From assembly GCA_023431055.1 (NCBI GenBank), contig JAEYXX010000170.1, positions 58,325 through 122,324 on the forward strand: DNA of 64,000 nt, written 5' to 3'. This DNA is from Pseudomonadota bacterium. Its GTDB lineage: Bacteria > Pseudomonadota > Gammaproteobacteria > Pseudomonadales > Pseudomonadaceae. Positions 8,343-15,697 of the stretch are shown piece by piece; the stretch's first letter is position 1; each line of letters opens with the position of its first letter. Made by a program: the position numbers and the translations under genes. Under the pieces are notes generated by a model. The model saw only the letters and a list, made by a program, of their open reading frames with translations, ran no database searches and had not been told where the DNA came from.

Positions 8343-10112
8343 TCAGTGGTTCAGAGCGGCACCAGCACCTTTGGGGGTACGCACGCTTTCCACCAGGTCC
8401 TGGATTTCCTGCGGTGGTGCAGCAGTGACGCTCGACACCGCGTAAGCCACGGCGAAGTTGATCAGCGCGCCAACGGAACCGAAGGATGCCGGGGAGATAC
8501 CCATGAACCACTGGTCCGGAGTGTTGGGCAGCATGTTGGTCTCCGGAATGAAGAACCAGCCCAGGTAGGTGAAGATGTACAGCAGGGTGACCACCAGACC
8601 GGCAACCATACCGCAGATCGCGCCCTTGTCGTTCATGCGCTTGGAGAAGATCCCCATCATCAGCACCGGGAACAGGGTCGCAGCAGCGATACCGAACGCC
8701 AACGCCACTACCTGCGCAGCGAATCCTGGTGGATTCAAGCCCAGATAGGTCGCCAGCAGGATTGCGCAGGCCATCGATATCCGCGCCGCTCTCATCTCGC
8801 TCTTCTCGCTGATCTTCGGATTGATCAGAGTCTTGATCAGGTCATGACTGATCGCCGAAGAAATCGCCAGCAACAAACCAGCCGCCGTCGATAGCGCCGC
8901 TGCAATTGCACCGGCCGCGATAAGACCGATTACCCAGCCAGGCAGGTTGGCAATCTCCGGGTTGGCCAGAACCAGGATGTCGTTGTTCACGGTCAGCTCG
9001 TTACCGTTCCAGCCACGCTCCTGAGCGGTCGCGGTGAAGGCCGGTGCAGCATCGTTGTACATCTGAATACGGCCGTCACCGTTCTTGTCTTCCCACTTGA
9101 TCAGGCCGGTCTGTTCCCAGGTCTTGACCCACTCAGGACGCTCTTCATAGGACAGAGCCGGGGCGGAAGCGCCTTCCGGATAAATAGTGGTCATCAGGTT
9201 CAGGCGCGCCATCGAGGCAACGGCCGGAGCGGTGAGGTACAGCATGGCGATGAAGATCAGGGTCCAGCCAGCGGACCAGCGCGCATCGGCTACCTTCGGT
9301 ACGGTGAAGAAGCGAATGATCACGTGCGGCAGACCGGCAGTACCGATCATCAGCGACATGGTGAACAGCACCATGTTCAGCTTGTTCTCGACATCCGCGG
9401 TATACGCAGCGAAGCCCAGGTCACGCACCACTTCATCGAGTTTCTGCAGCAGCGGCACGCCGGATTCGACGTGATCACCGAACAGCCCCAGCGGCGGAAT
9501 CGGGTTACCGGTCAGCTGCAGGGAGATGAAGATCGCCGGGATGGTGTAGGCCACGATCAGTACCACGTACTGAGCGACCTGGGTGTAGGTGATGCCCTTC
9601 ATGCCGCCGAATACGGCGTAGGCGAAGACCACCGCCGCAGCGATCCAGATGCCGGTGGAGTTGCTCACTTCGAGGAAGCGCGAGAAGGCAACACCAGCGC
9701 CAGCCATCTGACCGATCACGTAGGTCACGGAGATGATCACCAGGCAGATCACTGCAGTCAGGCGGGCGCCACGACTGTAGAAACGATCACCGATGAAGTC
9801 CGGCACGGTGAACTTGCCGAACTTGCGCAGGTAGGGCGCCAGCAGCATCGCCAGCAGGACGTAGCCGCCGGTCCAGCCCATGAGGAAGGTGGAGTTGGCA
9901 TAGCCGCCGGCGGCAATCAGGCCCGCCATGGAGATGAAGGATGCAGCGGACATCCAGTCAGCGGCCGTCGCCATGCCGTTGGTGACCGGATGCACACCAC
10001 CACCAGCGACGTAGAACTCCTTGGTGGAGCCGGCACGCGCCCAGATGGCGATGCCGATGTAGAGCGCGAAGGACGCCCCCACGAACAACATGTTGATAAC
10101 GAATTGGCTCAT
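8343..10112 (-). CDS. Sodium:solute symporter, VC_2705/ActP-like large subunit
   Basis: The 589-residue protein belongs to the SSS family: it has about 13 membrane helices and the family landmarks GGGVHPVTNGMATAADWMSAASFI and GLIAAGGYA near the N-terminus. It should import a carboxylate such as acetate with Na+. Its partner upstream is a DUF4212 small subunit, which is typical of the VC_2705 branch rather than of ActP proper, whose partner is DUF485. A soluble insertion of about 90 residues between mid-protein helices contains DKNGDGRI, a dockerin/EF-hand-like calcium-loop pattern. Automatic pipelines often call this ActP; the exact substrate is not established by the sequence. Confidence 0.9.
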   Translation of the reverse strand: MSQFVINMLFVGASFALYIGIAIWARAGSTKEFYVAGGGVHPVTNGMATAADWMSAASFISMAGLIAAGGYANSTFLMGWTGGYVLLAMLLAPYLRKFGKFTVPDFIGDRFYSRGARLTAVICLVIISVTYVIGQMAGAGVAFSRFLEVSNSTGIWIAAAVVFAYAVFGGMKGITYTQVAQYVVLIVAYTIPAIFISLQLTGNPIPPLGLFGDHVESGVPLLQKLDEVVRDLGFAAYTADVENKLNMVLFTMSLMIGTAGLPHVIIRFFTVPKVADARWSAGWTLIFIAMLYLTAPAVASMARLNLMTTIYPEGASAPALSYEERPEWVKTWEQTGLIKWEDKNGDGRIQMYNDAAPAFTATAQERGWNGNELTVNNDILVLANPEIANLPGWVIGLIAAGAIAAALSTAAGLLLAISSAISHDLIKTLINPKISEKSEMRAARISMACAILLATYLGLNPPGFAAQVVALAFGIAAATLFPVLMMGIFSKRMNDKGAICGMVAGLVVTLLYIFTYLGWFFIPETNMLPNTPDQWFMGISPASFGSVGALINFAVAYAVSSVTAAPPQEIQDLVESVRTPKGAGAALNH

Positions 10113-10115
10113 GAC

Positions 10116-10376
10116 TTACTCCTCGACGCCAAATTCTTTATCGAGTTTGTTCAGTCTCCACGCGTAGTGAAAAATGAGCCCGATGAAGAAGAGGATTGAG
10201 CCTTGCTGCGCGAACCAGAATCCGAGGTCGGAACCGCCAACCGAGATTCCCGCGACCATCGGGCGCAGAATCATGGCGAATCCGTAGGAAACCAGCGCCC
10301 AGACAATCAGGCTCCAGGTGATGAGCCGCACGTTGGCCTTCCAGTAGGCCGCGGCATTTGCTTGTTCAGAAGTCAT
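10116..10376 (-). CDS. DUF4212 sodium:solute symporter small subunit
   Basis: The 86-residue protein has two membrane helices, about residues 17-38 (RLITWSLIVWALVSYGFAMIL) and 53-73 (FWFAQQGSILFFIGLIFHYAW), and the AYWKANVRLI start typical of DUF4212. It sits 3 bp upstream of the large symporter gene on the same strand, and the two are presumably translated from one message and work together. The DUF4212 name rests on this motif and on the partner. Confidence 0.9.
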   Translation of the reverse strand: MTSEQANAAAYWKANVRLITWSLIVWALVSYGFAMILRPMVAGISVGGSDLGFWFAQQGSILFFIGLIFHYAWRLNKLDKEFGVEE

Positions 10377-10588
10377 AGACGCCTCCGGTTATTGTTATTC
10401 TGATGCAGCTTCAAGCTAGCAGCAGGCCAGCACCTACCGACAGATAGACATTGGTATTAGCCGCATCGCAGAGCGCGTCTGGAACGCCTGGCCCTACCCC
10501 GGCGAGCCGCGCACGCTGCAGGCGGGGATTTCATTCAGCCTGTAAGGGCGAGCGCCGAGTGAACGCTATTCACCTGGCTTGCCACCTC

Positions 10589-10646
10589 GTAGCCCGGATG
10601 CAATCCGGGGGTGATCTGTTATGCCGCTCCCGGATTGCATCCGGGC
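10589..10646. repeat. REP-like inverted pair, CCCGGATGCAATCCGGG type
   Basis: Two palindromic units, CCCGGATGCAATCCGGG near 10593-10609 and CCCGGATTGCATCCGGG at 10629-10645, face each other 19 bases apart. The same family recurs at 39622-39681 and 53569-53589. The remaining part of the 10377-10660 gap shows no gene. Confidence 0.75.
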
Positions 10647-10660
10647 CATGCGCGGCGCCT

Positions 10661-11449
10661 TCAGAGCGGGTCGGAAACCAGCTCGATCGGCAGCAGATAG
10701 CGCTCCTCGTTGTACTCGATGGGTAATTGGTAGCGATGCGTGCTCTCTTCGACGATCTGGCATTGGCCATCGACCAGCGCCATGCGTCGTTCTACGCGGG
10801 TGTCCTTGAGCCGCAGGTCGCGATAGCCTTGGTTACCGATACGCTCGGTAATGATGACCACCCCCTTGGTTTCGCTGAACTCTCCGGTGCAGTTGGTATC
10901 CCATTCGCCCCAGGACAAAGCGACCCGCAACTCCCCCAGCAGCGGGCGAAGGCGCTGGGCCGCCAGTTCATACAAATGCAGCTGCGTTTCACTGAAGGGA
11001 TTAGCCCGCGAGCTGTTCTCACGCGAGATCCGCAGACCAAAAGCCAGATCATCTCCACGCAGGCGATAAGGCGCGGTATCAAAGGCCAACCTGGTCACGT
11101 AGATCGCATCCCAGTCCAGCCGGTTGGGCTCCACCAGCCGTGCCACAACATGTTGCCTGGCGCTATCGAGCAGCAGCACTTCAAGATCCGTCTCGCCATG
11201 ACTGTCGTGCTCCACACGCACCAGAGGCATGGCGACCAGAGTGAAATGCGGACGAGCAGGCCAGACCTTGCAGATGCTCTGTTCGGCATCCACCCGATAA
11301 CGCCCGCGCTCATCCTCGAGCACCTGACTGGCTGTGTGGCCCGGATGCGCTATCTCGATCCAGCTGGGCAACTGCTGCCGGCAATCATCGGCCTGTGCCA
11401 GGCTCGCCAGCAGCAGACCGCCAAGGGCGGTGGTCAGTCTCTTGTTCAT
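10661..11449 (-). CDS. Hypothetical exported protein
   Basis: The 262-residue protein begins MNKRLTTALGGLLLASLAQA, a clear signal peptide cut before DDC. ATG 11449 is chosen over an in-frame start 21 bases upstream because it begins the signal peptide directly. The mature part is rich in aromatic and charged residues with a beta-strand-like pattern (RFTLVAMPLVRVEHDS, LEVLLLDSARQHVVARLVEP) and three other Cys residues. I do not recognise the family. Neighbours give no hint. Confidence 0.75.
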   Translation of the reverse strand: MNKRLTTALGGLLLASLAQADDCRQQLPSWIEIAHPGHTASQVLEDERGRYRVDAEQSICKVWPARPHFTLVAMPLVRVEHDSHGETDLEVLLLDSARQHVVARLVEPNRLDWDAIYVTRLAFDTAPYRLRGDDLAFGLRISRENSSRANPFSETQLHLYELAAQRLRPLLGELRVALSWGEWDTNCTGEFSETKGVVIITERIGNQGYRDLRLKDTRVERRMALVDGQCQIVEESTHRYQLPIEYNEERYLLPIELVSDPL

Positions 11450-11593
11450 CCTTGAAGCACTCCCGTTCAACGAACCGCGAGTCTACGCGGCGGCCCGCCC
11501 ACTGCCCATGATGGGCATCGCGAAACAGCCAGGCGATACGCAGCGCAAGCAGATGCCCGGTACGCGCGTCCTCGCGCAAACCGATATGCCCGC

Positions 11594-11896
11594 TCATGCC
11601 CGATACCACAGGCGCATGAAGCCCAGCGCCAGCAGCAGGCCGACCTGGCCCAGCGCCGCGCACAGCGACAGAAAGGAGCGCAACGTGCTGTTCTGCGCCG
11701 CATCCTGAATGCCGGTCAGAGCACTCCAGAAGCCCTCCGGCAGCAGCATCAGGCTCAGGCTGGCGAGCGGCTTACCGGTCAGCAGCAGGCCGTCGATCAG
11801 GTTGAACCAGCCGCAGAACATCAGGCCGATGAGGATCATCACCGCCACCACCAGACCGAGCCCAAGGCAGGCGGAAAATTGCATGAGAAGACGCAT
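11594..11896 (-). CDS. Small hydrophobic protein downstream of creD
   Basis: ATG 11896 is preceded by GGAGGT at good spacing, so the 100-residue form is preferred to a longer frame. Three membrane segments are likely: residues 5-28 (LMQFSACLGLGLVVAVMILIGLMF), a mid segment around LASLSLMLLPEGFW, and the C-terminal LSLCAALGQVGLLLALGFMRLWY. It lies 52 bp after creD on the same strand and may be co-transcribed with it. I know an uncharacterised gene in the same place in other Pseudomonas. Confidence 0.75.
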   Translation of the reverse strand: MRLLMQFSACLGLGLVVAVMILIGLMFCGWFNLIDGLLLTGKPLASLSLMLLPEGFWSALTGIQDAAQNSTLRSFLSLCAALGQVGLLLALGFMRLWYRA

Positions 11897-11948
11897 GGGG
11901 ATCACCTCCGACAAGAGGCGCGGCCCGCACTGACCGCGCCGATCAGAT

Positions 11949-13292
11949 TCAGGCTTGCGCAGCGCTGCGGCCAACGCCGTACCAGTCCAGTTTGCGGGTC
12001 AGCACCATCACGCTACCGAGCACGCCGAACACCAGCAGCGAGCCCATCAGCAGGGCGTAGTCCTCGGCGTTGAGCAGGCCGTAGAGCATGGCGTACAGAG
12101 CGGCCAGCAACGCGCCAAAGCCCATGCCACGTCGCCAGCTGTGCAGCACGAAGCTGACGTAGAACCCAATCAGGCCGACGCAGGCGCTGGCAGACAGGCC
12201 GTAGGCCAGGGCGAAGTCCAGATGCTCGGAGAGCGACAACAGCAGCAGGTAGAACAGCGCCAGCGACAGGCCGACCAGGGCGTACTGCACCGGGTGTACG
12301 GCCAGGCGCTTGAGCACCTCGAAGAGGAAGAAGGTGGCGAAGGTCAGGGCGATGAACAGCAGCGCATATTTGATCGCGCGATCGGTCTTCAGATACTGAT
12401 CCACCGGATCGACGAAGCTGACCCCGAAGCTGCGGCCGAACAGCCCCTGGCAACGCTCGCTGCCCACGCAGTCACGCAGTGCCTCTTCCAGATTGGTGGC
12501 GAAGAAGCTGGTCTGCCACTCGGCGGTGAAGCCCTTGGCACTGATCTCCCGACGGCTCGGCAGGTATTCACCGACGAAGCTCGGGTGCGGCCAGTCGGAG
12601 GTCAAGTTGACCCGGCTGTCGCGCCCGATCGGCACCACCGAGAGTTGCTCGGTGCCCTGCAGTTTCAGATCAAAGGCGAACTCGAGCGTCTGCCCACCCT
12701 GCGCATCCAGAGCCGGGAGCGGCGCATGCACGCCGGCACCGAAATTATCGTCACCCGTGCCCGGTGCGAAACTCAGGGTCTGGCCATTCAGGCGCAGTTG
12801 CAGGTCGTTGCTGATGCCACGGATATCGCTGATGCCGACCGAGAGGAAGGGTTTCTCGAAGCGGTAGAAGCCCAGGTCGTCGCCCAGACCCAGGCGCGCC
12901 GGCAGACGGAATTGGCCGCTGACCTGGCTGTCGCTGCGATACAGGCGCGCTTCATAGATGCCACGGGCACGCAGCTCGGTGCCGACCTGCCCTTCGAGCA
13001 CGAAGCGCTCCGGCAGGAAATACAGACGGCCGCGGCGCTGGCGCTCCTCGCTATAGCGCTCGCCAGTCTTTTCGTTGGTTTTCCACTCATGCGTGGTCTT
13101 GACGTAAGGCAGCACCAGAATCGGCCCGGTGATCTGCTGGCGGTAGCTGGAACTGCGGGCGATGTCCTGCAGCACCTGATGGCGCAGGCCCTGACGTTCG
13201 TCGACCAGACCATCGATCATCAGCAGGGGAATCATCAGCAACAGAATCAGCAGGGCAATGGCGCCCAGCTTGAAGCCCAGGGAACGGCTCAT
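11949..13292 (-). CDS. creD: Inner-membrane protein CreD
   Basis: The 447-residue protein shows the CreD layout: an N-terminal membrane helix (residues 8-27, LGAIALLILLLMIPLLMIDG), a conserved Q-ITGPILVLPY motif, a large periplasmic region, then a C-terminal cluster of about five helices (YALLFIALTFATFFLFEVLKRLAVHPVQYALVGL onward). CreD is the main output gene of the CreBC two-component system and affects envelope integrity and beta-lactam response in Pseudomonas and Aeromonas. GGAGAG precedes the start. Unlike in P. aeruginosa, creBC do not lie next to it: they begin 6.6 kb away, with other genes between. Confidence 0.95.
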   Translation of the reverse strand: MSRSLGFKLGAIALLILLLMIPLLMIDGLVDERQGLRHQVLQDIARSSSYRQQITGPILVLPYVKTTHEWKTNEKTGERYSEERQRRGRLYFLPERFVLEGQVGTELRARGIYEARLYRSDSQVSGQFRLPARLGLGDDLGFYRFEKPFLSVGISDIRGISNDLQLRLNGQTLSFAPGTGDDNFGAGVHAPLPALDAQGGQTLEFAFDLKLQGTEQLSVVPIGRDSRVNLTSDWPHPSFVGEYLPSRREISAKGFTAEWQTSFFATNLEEALRDCVGSERCQGLFGRSFGVSFVDPVDQYLKTDRAIKYALLFIALTFATFFLFEVLKRLAVHPVQYALVGLSLALFYLLLLSLSEHLDFALAYGLSASACVGLIGFYVSFVLHSWRRGMGFGALLAALYAMLYGLLNAEDYALLMGSLLVFGVLGSVMVLTRKLDWYGVGRSAAQA

Positions 13293-13376
13293 GGTACGGC
13301 TCTCCGTAGCGAGTGAAGGTACGGCAGAGTCTGGGCAAGGGCGGTGGGAGGCGTATGGGGTGAGCGTGGAGATTGT

Positions 13377-13392
13377 GTGGAGACTATGTGAA
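13377..13392 (-). promoter_or_regulatory. Candidate CreB box upstream of creD
   Basis: On the minus strand TTCAC-ATAGTC-TCCAC matches the cre/blr tag TTCAC-N6-TTCAC with one mismatch, 84 bp before creD. It sits between creD and the hairpin that ends the upstream gene, as expected for an independent CreB-dependent promoter. Confidence 0.5.
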
Positions 13393-13394
13393 CG

Positions 13395-13425
13395 AGAAAG
13401 GGCGCCGATTCAGGGCGCCCTTTCT
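13395..13425 (-). terminator. Terminator-like hairpin after the repeat-protein gene
   Basis: AGAAAGGGCGCC and GGCGCCCTTTCT form a perfect 12-bp stem. The T-rich tract lies within the stem arm, which is common for compact bidirectional terminators. It isolates creD from the upstream gene. Confidence 0.7.
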
Positions 13426-13471
13426 AACTGCAATGCGGCATACGACTGCTCCCGCGTGATGGATGACCGAA

Positions 13472-13816
13472 TCAGCTGATACGGCTGGCACCCACGCGGT
13501 CGGCGCCATCTTCGGCTACACGGTTCGGGCCAACGCGATCTGCACCATCTTCAGCTACACGATTCAGACCAACGCGATCAGCGCCACCTTCTGCAACACG
13601 GTTCGGGCCAACGCGATCCGCACCATCTTCGGCTACGCGGAAACGCTCCAGAGTACGCTCGGCACCGCCTTCGGCTACGCGGTTCGAGCCGACGCGATCT
13701 GCACCATCTTCAGCGACTACAGGGGCTGCAGACTGTTGAGCGTTGATCTGCGGCAGGGCGAAAGCACTGGCGGACAGAGCAGCAATAACGAGGCTGGCGA
13801 GGATTTGCTTTTTCAT
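13472..13816 (-). CDS. Small secreted protein with six 13-residue tandem repeats
   Basis: The 114-residue product has a signal peptide (MKKQILASLVIAALSASAFA) and then, from residue 34 to 112, six repeats of the pattern VAEDGADRVGPNR. One unit is longer and divergent (VAEGGAERTLERFR). The DNA repeat is 39 bp and covers 13481-13717. Similar short proteins in Pseudomonas are often labelled phage infection protein, without evidence that I know of. The D/E/R-rich low-complexity body suggests a soluble, probably disordered periplasmic or secreted protein. GGAGAACG lies before the start. Confidence 0.82.
   Translation of the reverse strand: MKKQILASLVIAALSASAFALPQINAQQSAAPVVAEDGADRVGSNRVAEGGAERTLERFRVAEDGADRVGPNRVAEGGADRVGLNRVAEDGADRVGPNRVAEDGADRVGASRIS
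13481..13717 (-). repeat. 39-bp in-frame tandem repeats (six copies)
   Basis: Five 39-bp units and one 42-bp unit encode the 13- and 14-residue repeats of the secreted protein. Because each copy is a multiple of three bases, gain or loss of a unit changes length without breaking the frame. Confidence 0.85.
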
Positions 13817-14035
13817 GTTCGTTCTCCTTCAGAGAGGGGTGAGTAACTGGCTACGGTTGTCATGTTACGCACGCCCCGGAACGGCAAAAGGCACATCTCG
13901 GGATAGTGAAAATCGATGCCATCGATACCTGAAAAAAGGTTTATCGATCACAGAGATAGTTTCGACGAGCGCTCGGGGCGACGCCCCCTCAGCTTCCGTC
14001 CGCTCGGCGTGGCAATGGGTGAACGGCACTGGCAT

Positions 14036-14051
14036 CTGTATAAAAAACCAG
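14036..14051 (+). promoter_or_regulatory. LexA box upstream of the FAN1 gene
   Basis: CTGTATAAAAAACCAG, followed by TA, fits the SOS box CTG-N10-CAG with the expected AT-rich centre. It ends 14 bp before ATG 14066 and includes a possible -10 hexamer TATAAA, so bound LexA would block the promoter. This position also argues that translation starts at 14066 rather than at upstream in-frame codons. Confidence 0.85.
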
Positions 14052-14065
14052 TAAAACTTCGCAGC

Positions 14066-15697
14066 ATGCTCAGCCTCGATGCCCCCGAACTCTATTACCT
14101 GGCCAACTTCCGCAAAGCGCTTGCCTGGCTCGACGCCCATCATCGCGATCTGATGGATGCCGCCGAGCACGCCTTCATCGCGGACTTTCCCCAGCTACCC
14201 CTGCCCGCCCAGGCCCTGCTGGTACGCCTGGTGATGCGCAAGGGCGTGCATTTTCGCGTCAGCAAGCTGCGCTATGTGGAGATCGGCGATATCCCGACCG
14301 CCGCCGCGCCACTGCTGGCACTGGGCTGGCTGATCGATTGCGCCGCGCTGAGCTTCGACGAACTTGGCGCCTTGCTGCTCAAGGACGAACTGGCCACGCA
14401 CTTCGCCAACGACCTGCCGCGCGGGGCGCTGAAGAAAAGCGCAGTGCTCGATCATCTGCGTGAGCTGCATATCGAACCCCGTAGCCTGGCCGACTGGTGC
14501 CCGCGCCTGGACGAGCGCCTGCTGAGCCTGGCCATCGGCCCGCTGTGCGACCGCCTGCGCCTGATGTTCTTCGGCAACCTGGCGCAGGACTGGTCGGAAT
14601 TCGTACTCGCTGACTTGGGGATATTTCGCTACGAGCAGGTGCCGATCACCCCCGGTTCGCGAGGTTTTCGCAACCGTCAGGACGTGGACGACTACCTGCA
14701 CCTGCGCGCCTGCCGCGAGGCCTTCGAAGCCGGCATGCCCGTAAACGAGGTGCTGCAGCAGCTTGGCGACTTCGCCAGCGACAACCCGCATATCGGCGAG
14801 CGCTACCAGCGCCTGCTGCTGAAAATGGCGCAGCAGCTGGAACGCGCTGGTGAGCTGGAATCGGCGCTGACGCTATATCGCGACACCTGCGCGATCGGCT
14901 CGCGCCAGCGGCAGATTCGCGTGCTCGAGCGTCTGAATCGGGATAGCGAAGCGCTGGCCGTGGCCGAGCAGGTGCTCGTAGCGCCGCACAATGCCGAAGA
15001 AGCGCAACTGGCCGAACGGGCTCGCACCCGCCTGCGCAAACGCCTCGGCCTGGCGCCGGCAGCCAAGGCGGCGAAACTGATCGAGGATCGTCTCGACCTG
15101 CGCCTGCCGCGCGCCGCCAGCGTCGAGCTGGCCGTGGCCATGCACCTGGCCGAACCCGAGGCGCCGGTGCATTACGTGGAAAACACGCTGATCTGCGGGC
15201 TGTTTGGCCTGCTCTGCTGGGAGGCGATCTTCGCCCCGCTGCCTGGCGCCTTCTTCCACCCCTTCCACGCCAGCCCGGTGGATCTGCACCGCGCCGACTT
15301 CCATGCCCGTCGCAGCGAGCTGTTCGCCGCCTGCCTGGCGCGCCTGGACGACGGCAGCTATATCGAGGCCATACGCCGTACCCACGCCGAGAAATTCGGC
15401 ATCCAGTCACCCTTCGTGTTCTGGGAGCTGCTCGACGCCGAACGCCTGGAGCAGGCCCTGATCTGCCTGCCGCCCGCGCACCTTGCCGCCTGGTTCCGCC
15501 GCCTGCTGGCCGATATCCGCGAGAACCGCGCGGGCATGCCCGACCTGATCCAGTTCTGGCCCAGCGAGGGCCGCTACCGGATGATCGAGGTGAAAGGCCC
15601 CGGCGACCGCCTGCAGGACAACCAGAAACGCTGGCTGGCGTTCTGCGCCGAGCATGGCATGCCAGTCAGCGTCTGCTACGTGGAGTGGAGCGATTGA
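14066..15697 (+). CDS. FAN1-type structure-specific nuclease with VRR-NUC domain
   Basis: The 543-residue protein ends with a VRR-NUC domain whose catalytic residues are all present: D493 in MPDLIQFW, E508 and K510 in EVKGPGD, and Q520 in DNQKRW. The middle has TPR-like helices (ERAGELESALTLYRDTC). The length is close to the crystallised P. aeruginosa FAN1. FAN1 enzymes cut 5' flaps and unhook interstrand crosslinks. ATG 14066 is chosen because a LexA box lies immediately upstream; the frame is open further back but would place the box inside the gene. The gene overlaps the helicase gene by 4 bp. SOS control is inferred from the box. Confidence 0.9.
   Translation: MLSLDAPELYYLANFRKALAWLDAHHRDLMDAAEHAFIADFPQLPLPAQALLVRLVMRKGVHFRVSKLRYVEIGDIPTAAAPLLALGWLIDCAALSFDELGALLLKDELATHFANDLPRGALKKSAVLDHLRELHIEPRSLADWCPRLDERLLSLAIGPLCDRLRLMFFGNLAQDWSEFVLADLGIFRYEQVPITPGSRGFRNRQDVDDYLHLRACREAFEAGMPVNEVLQQLGDFASDNPHIGERYQRLLLKMAQQLERAGELESALTLYRDTCAIGSRQRQIRVLERLNRDSEALAVAEQVLVAPHNAEEAQLAERARTRLRKRLGLAPAAKAAKLIEDRLDLRLPRAASVELAVAMHLAEPEAPVHYVENTLICGLFGLLCWEAIFAPLPGAFFHPFHASPVDLHRADFHARRSELFAACLARLDDGSYIEAIRRTHAEKFGIQSPFVFWELLDAERLEQALICLPPAHLAAWFRRLLADIRENRAGMPDLIQFWPSEGRYRMIEVKGPGDRLQDNQKRWLAFCAEHGMPVSVCYVEWSD

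Noticed and set aside
13916..14065. N-terminal extension of FAN1 by 50 codons
   Set aside because: It would place the LexA box and promoter within the gene, it lacks a ribosome site, and it is Arg-rich with no family similarity.
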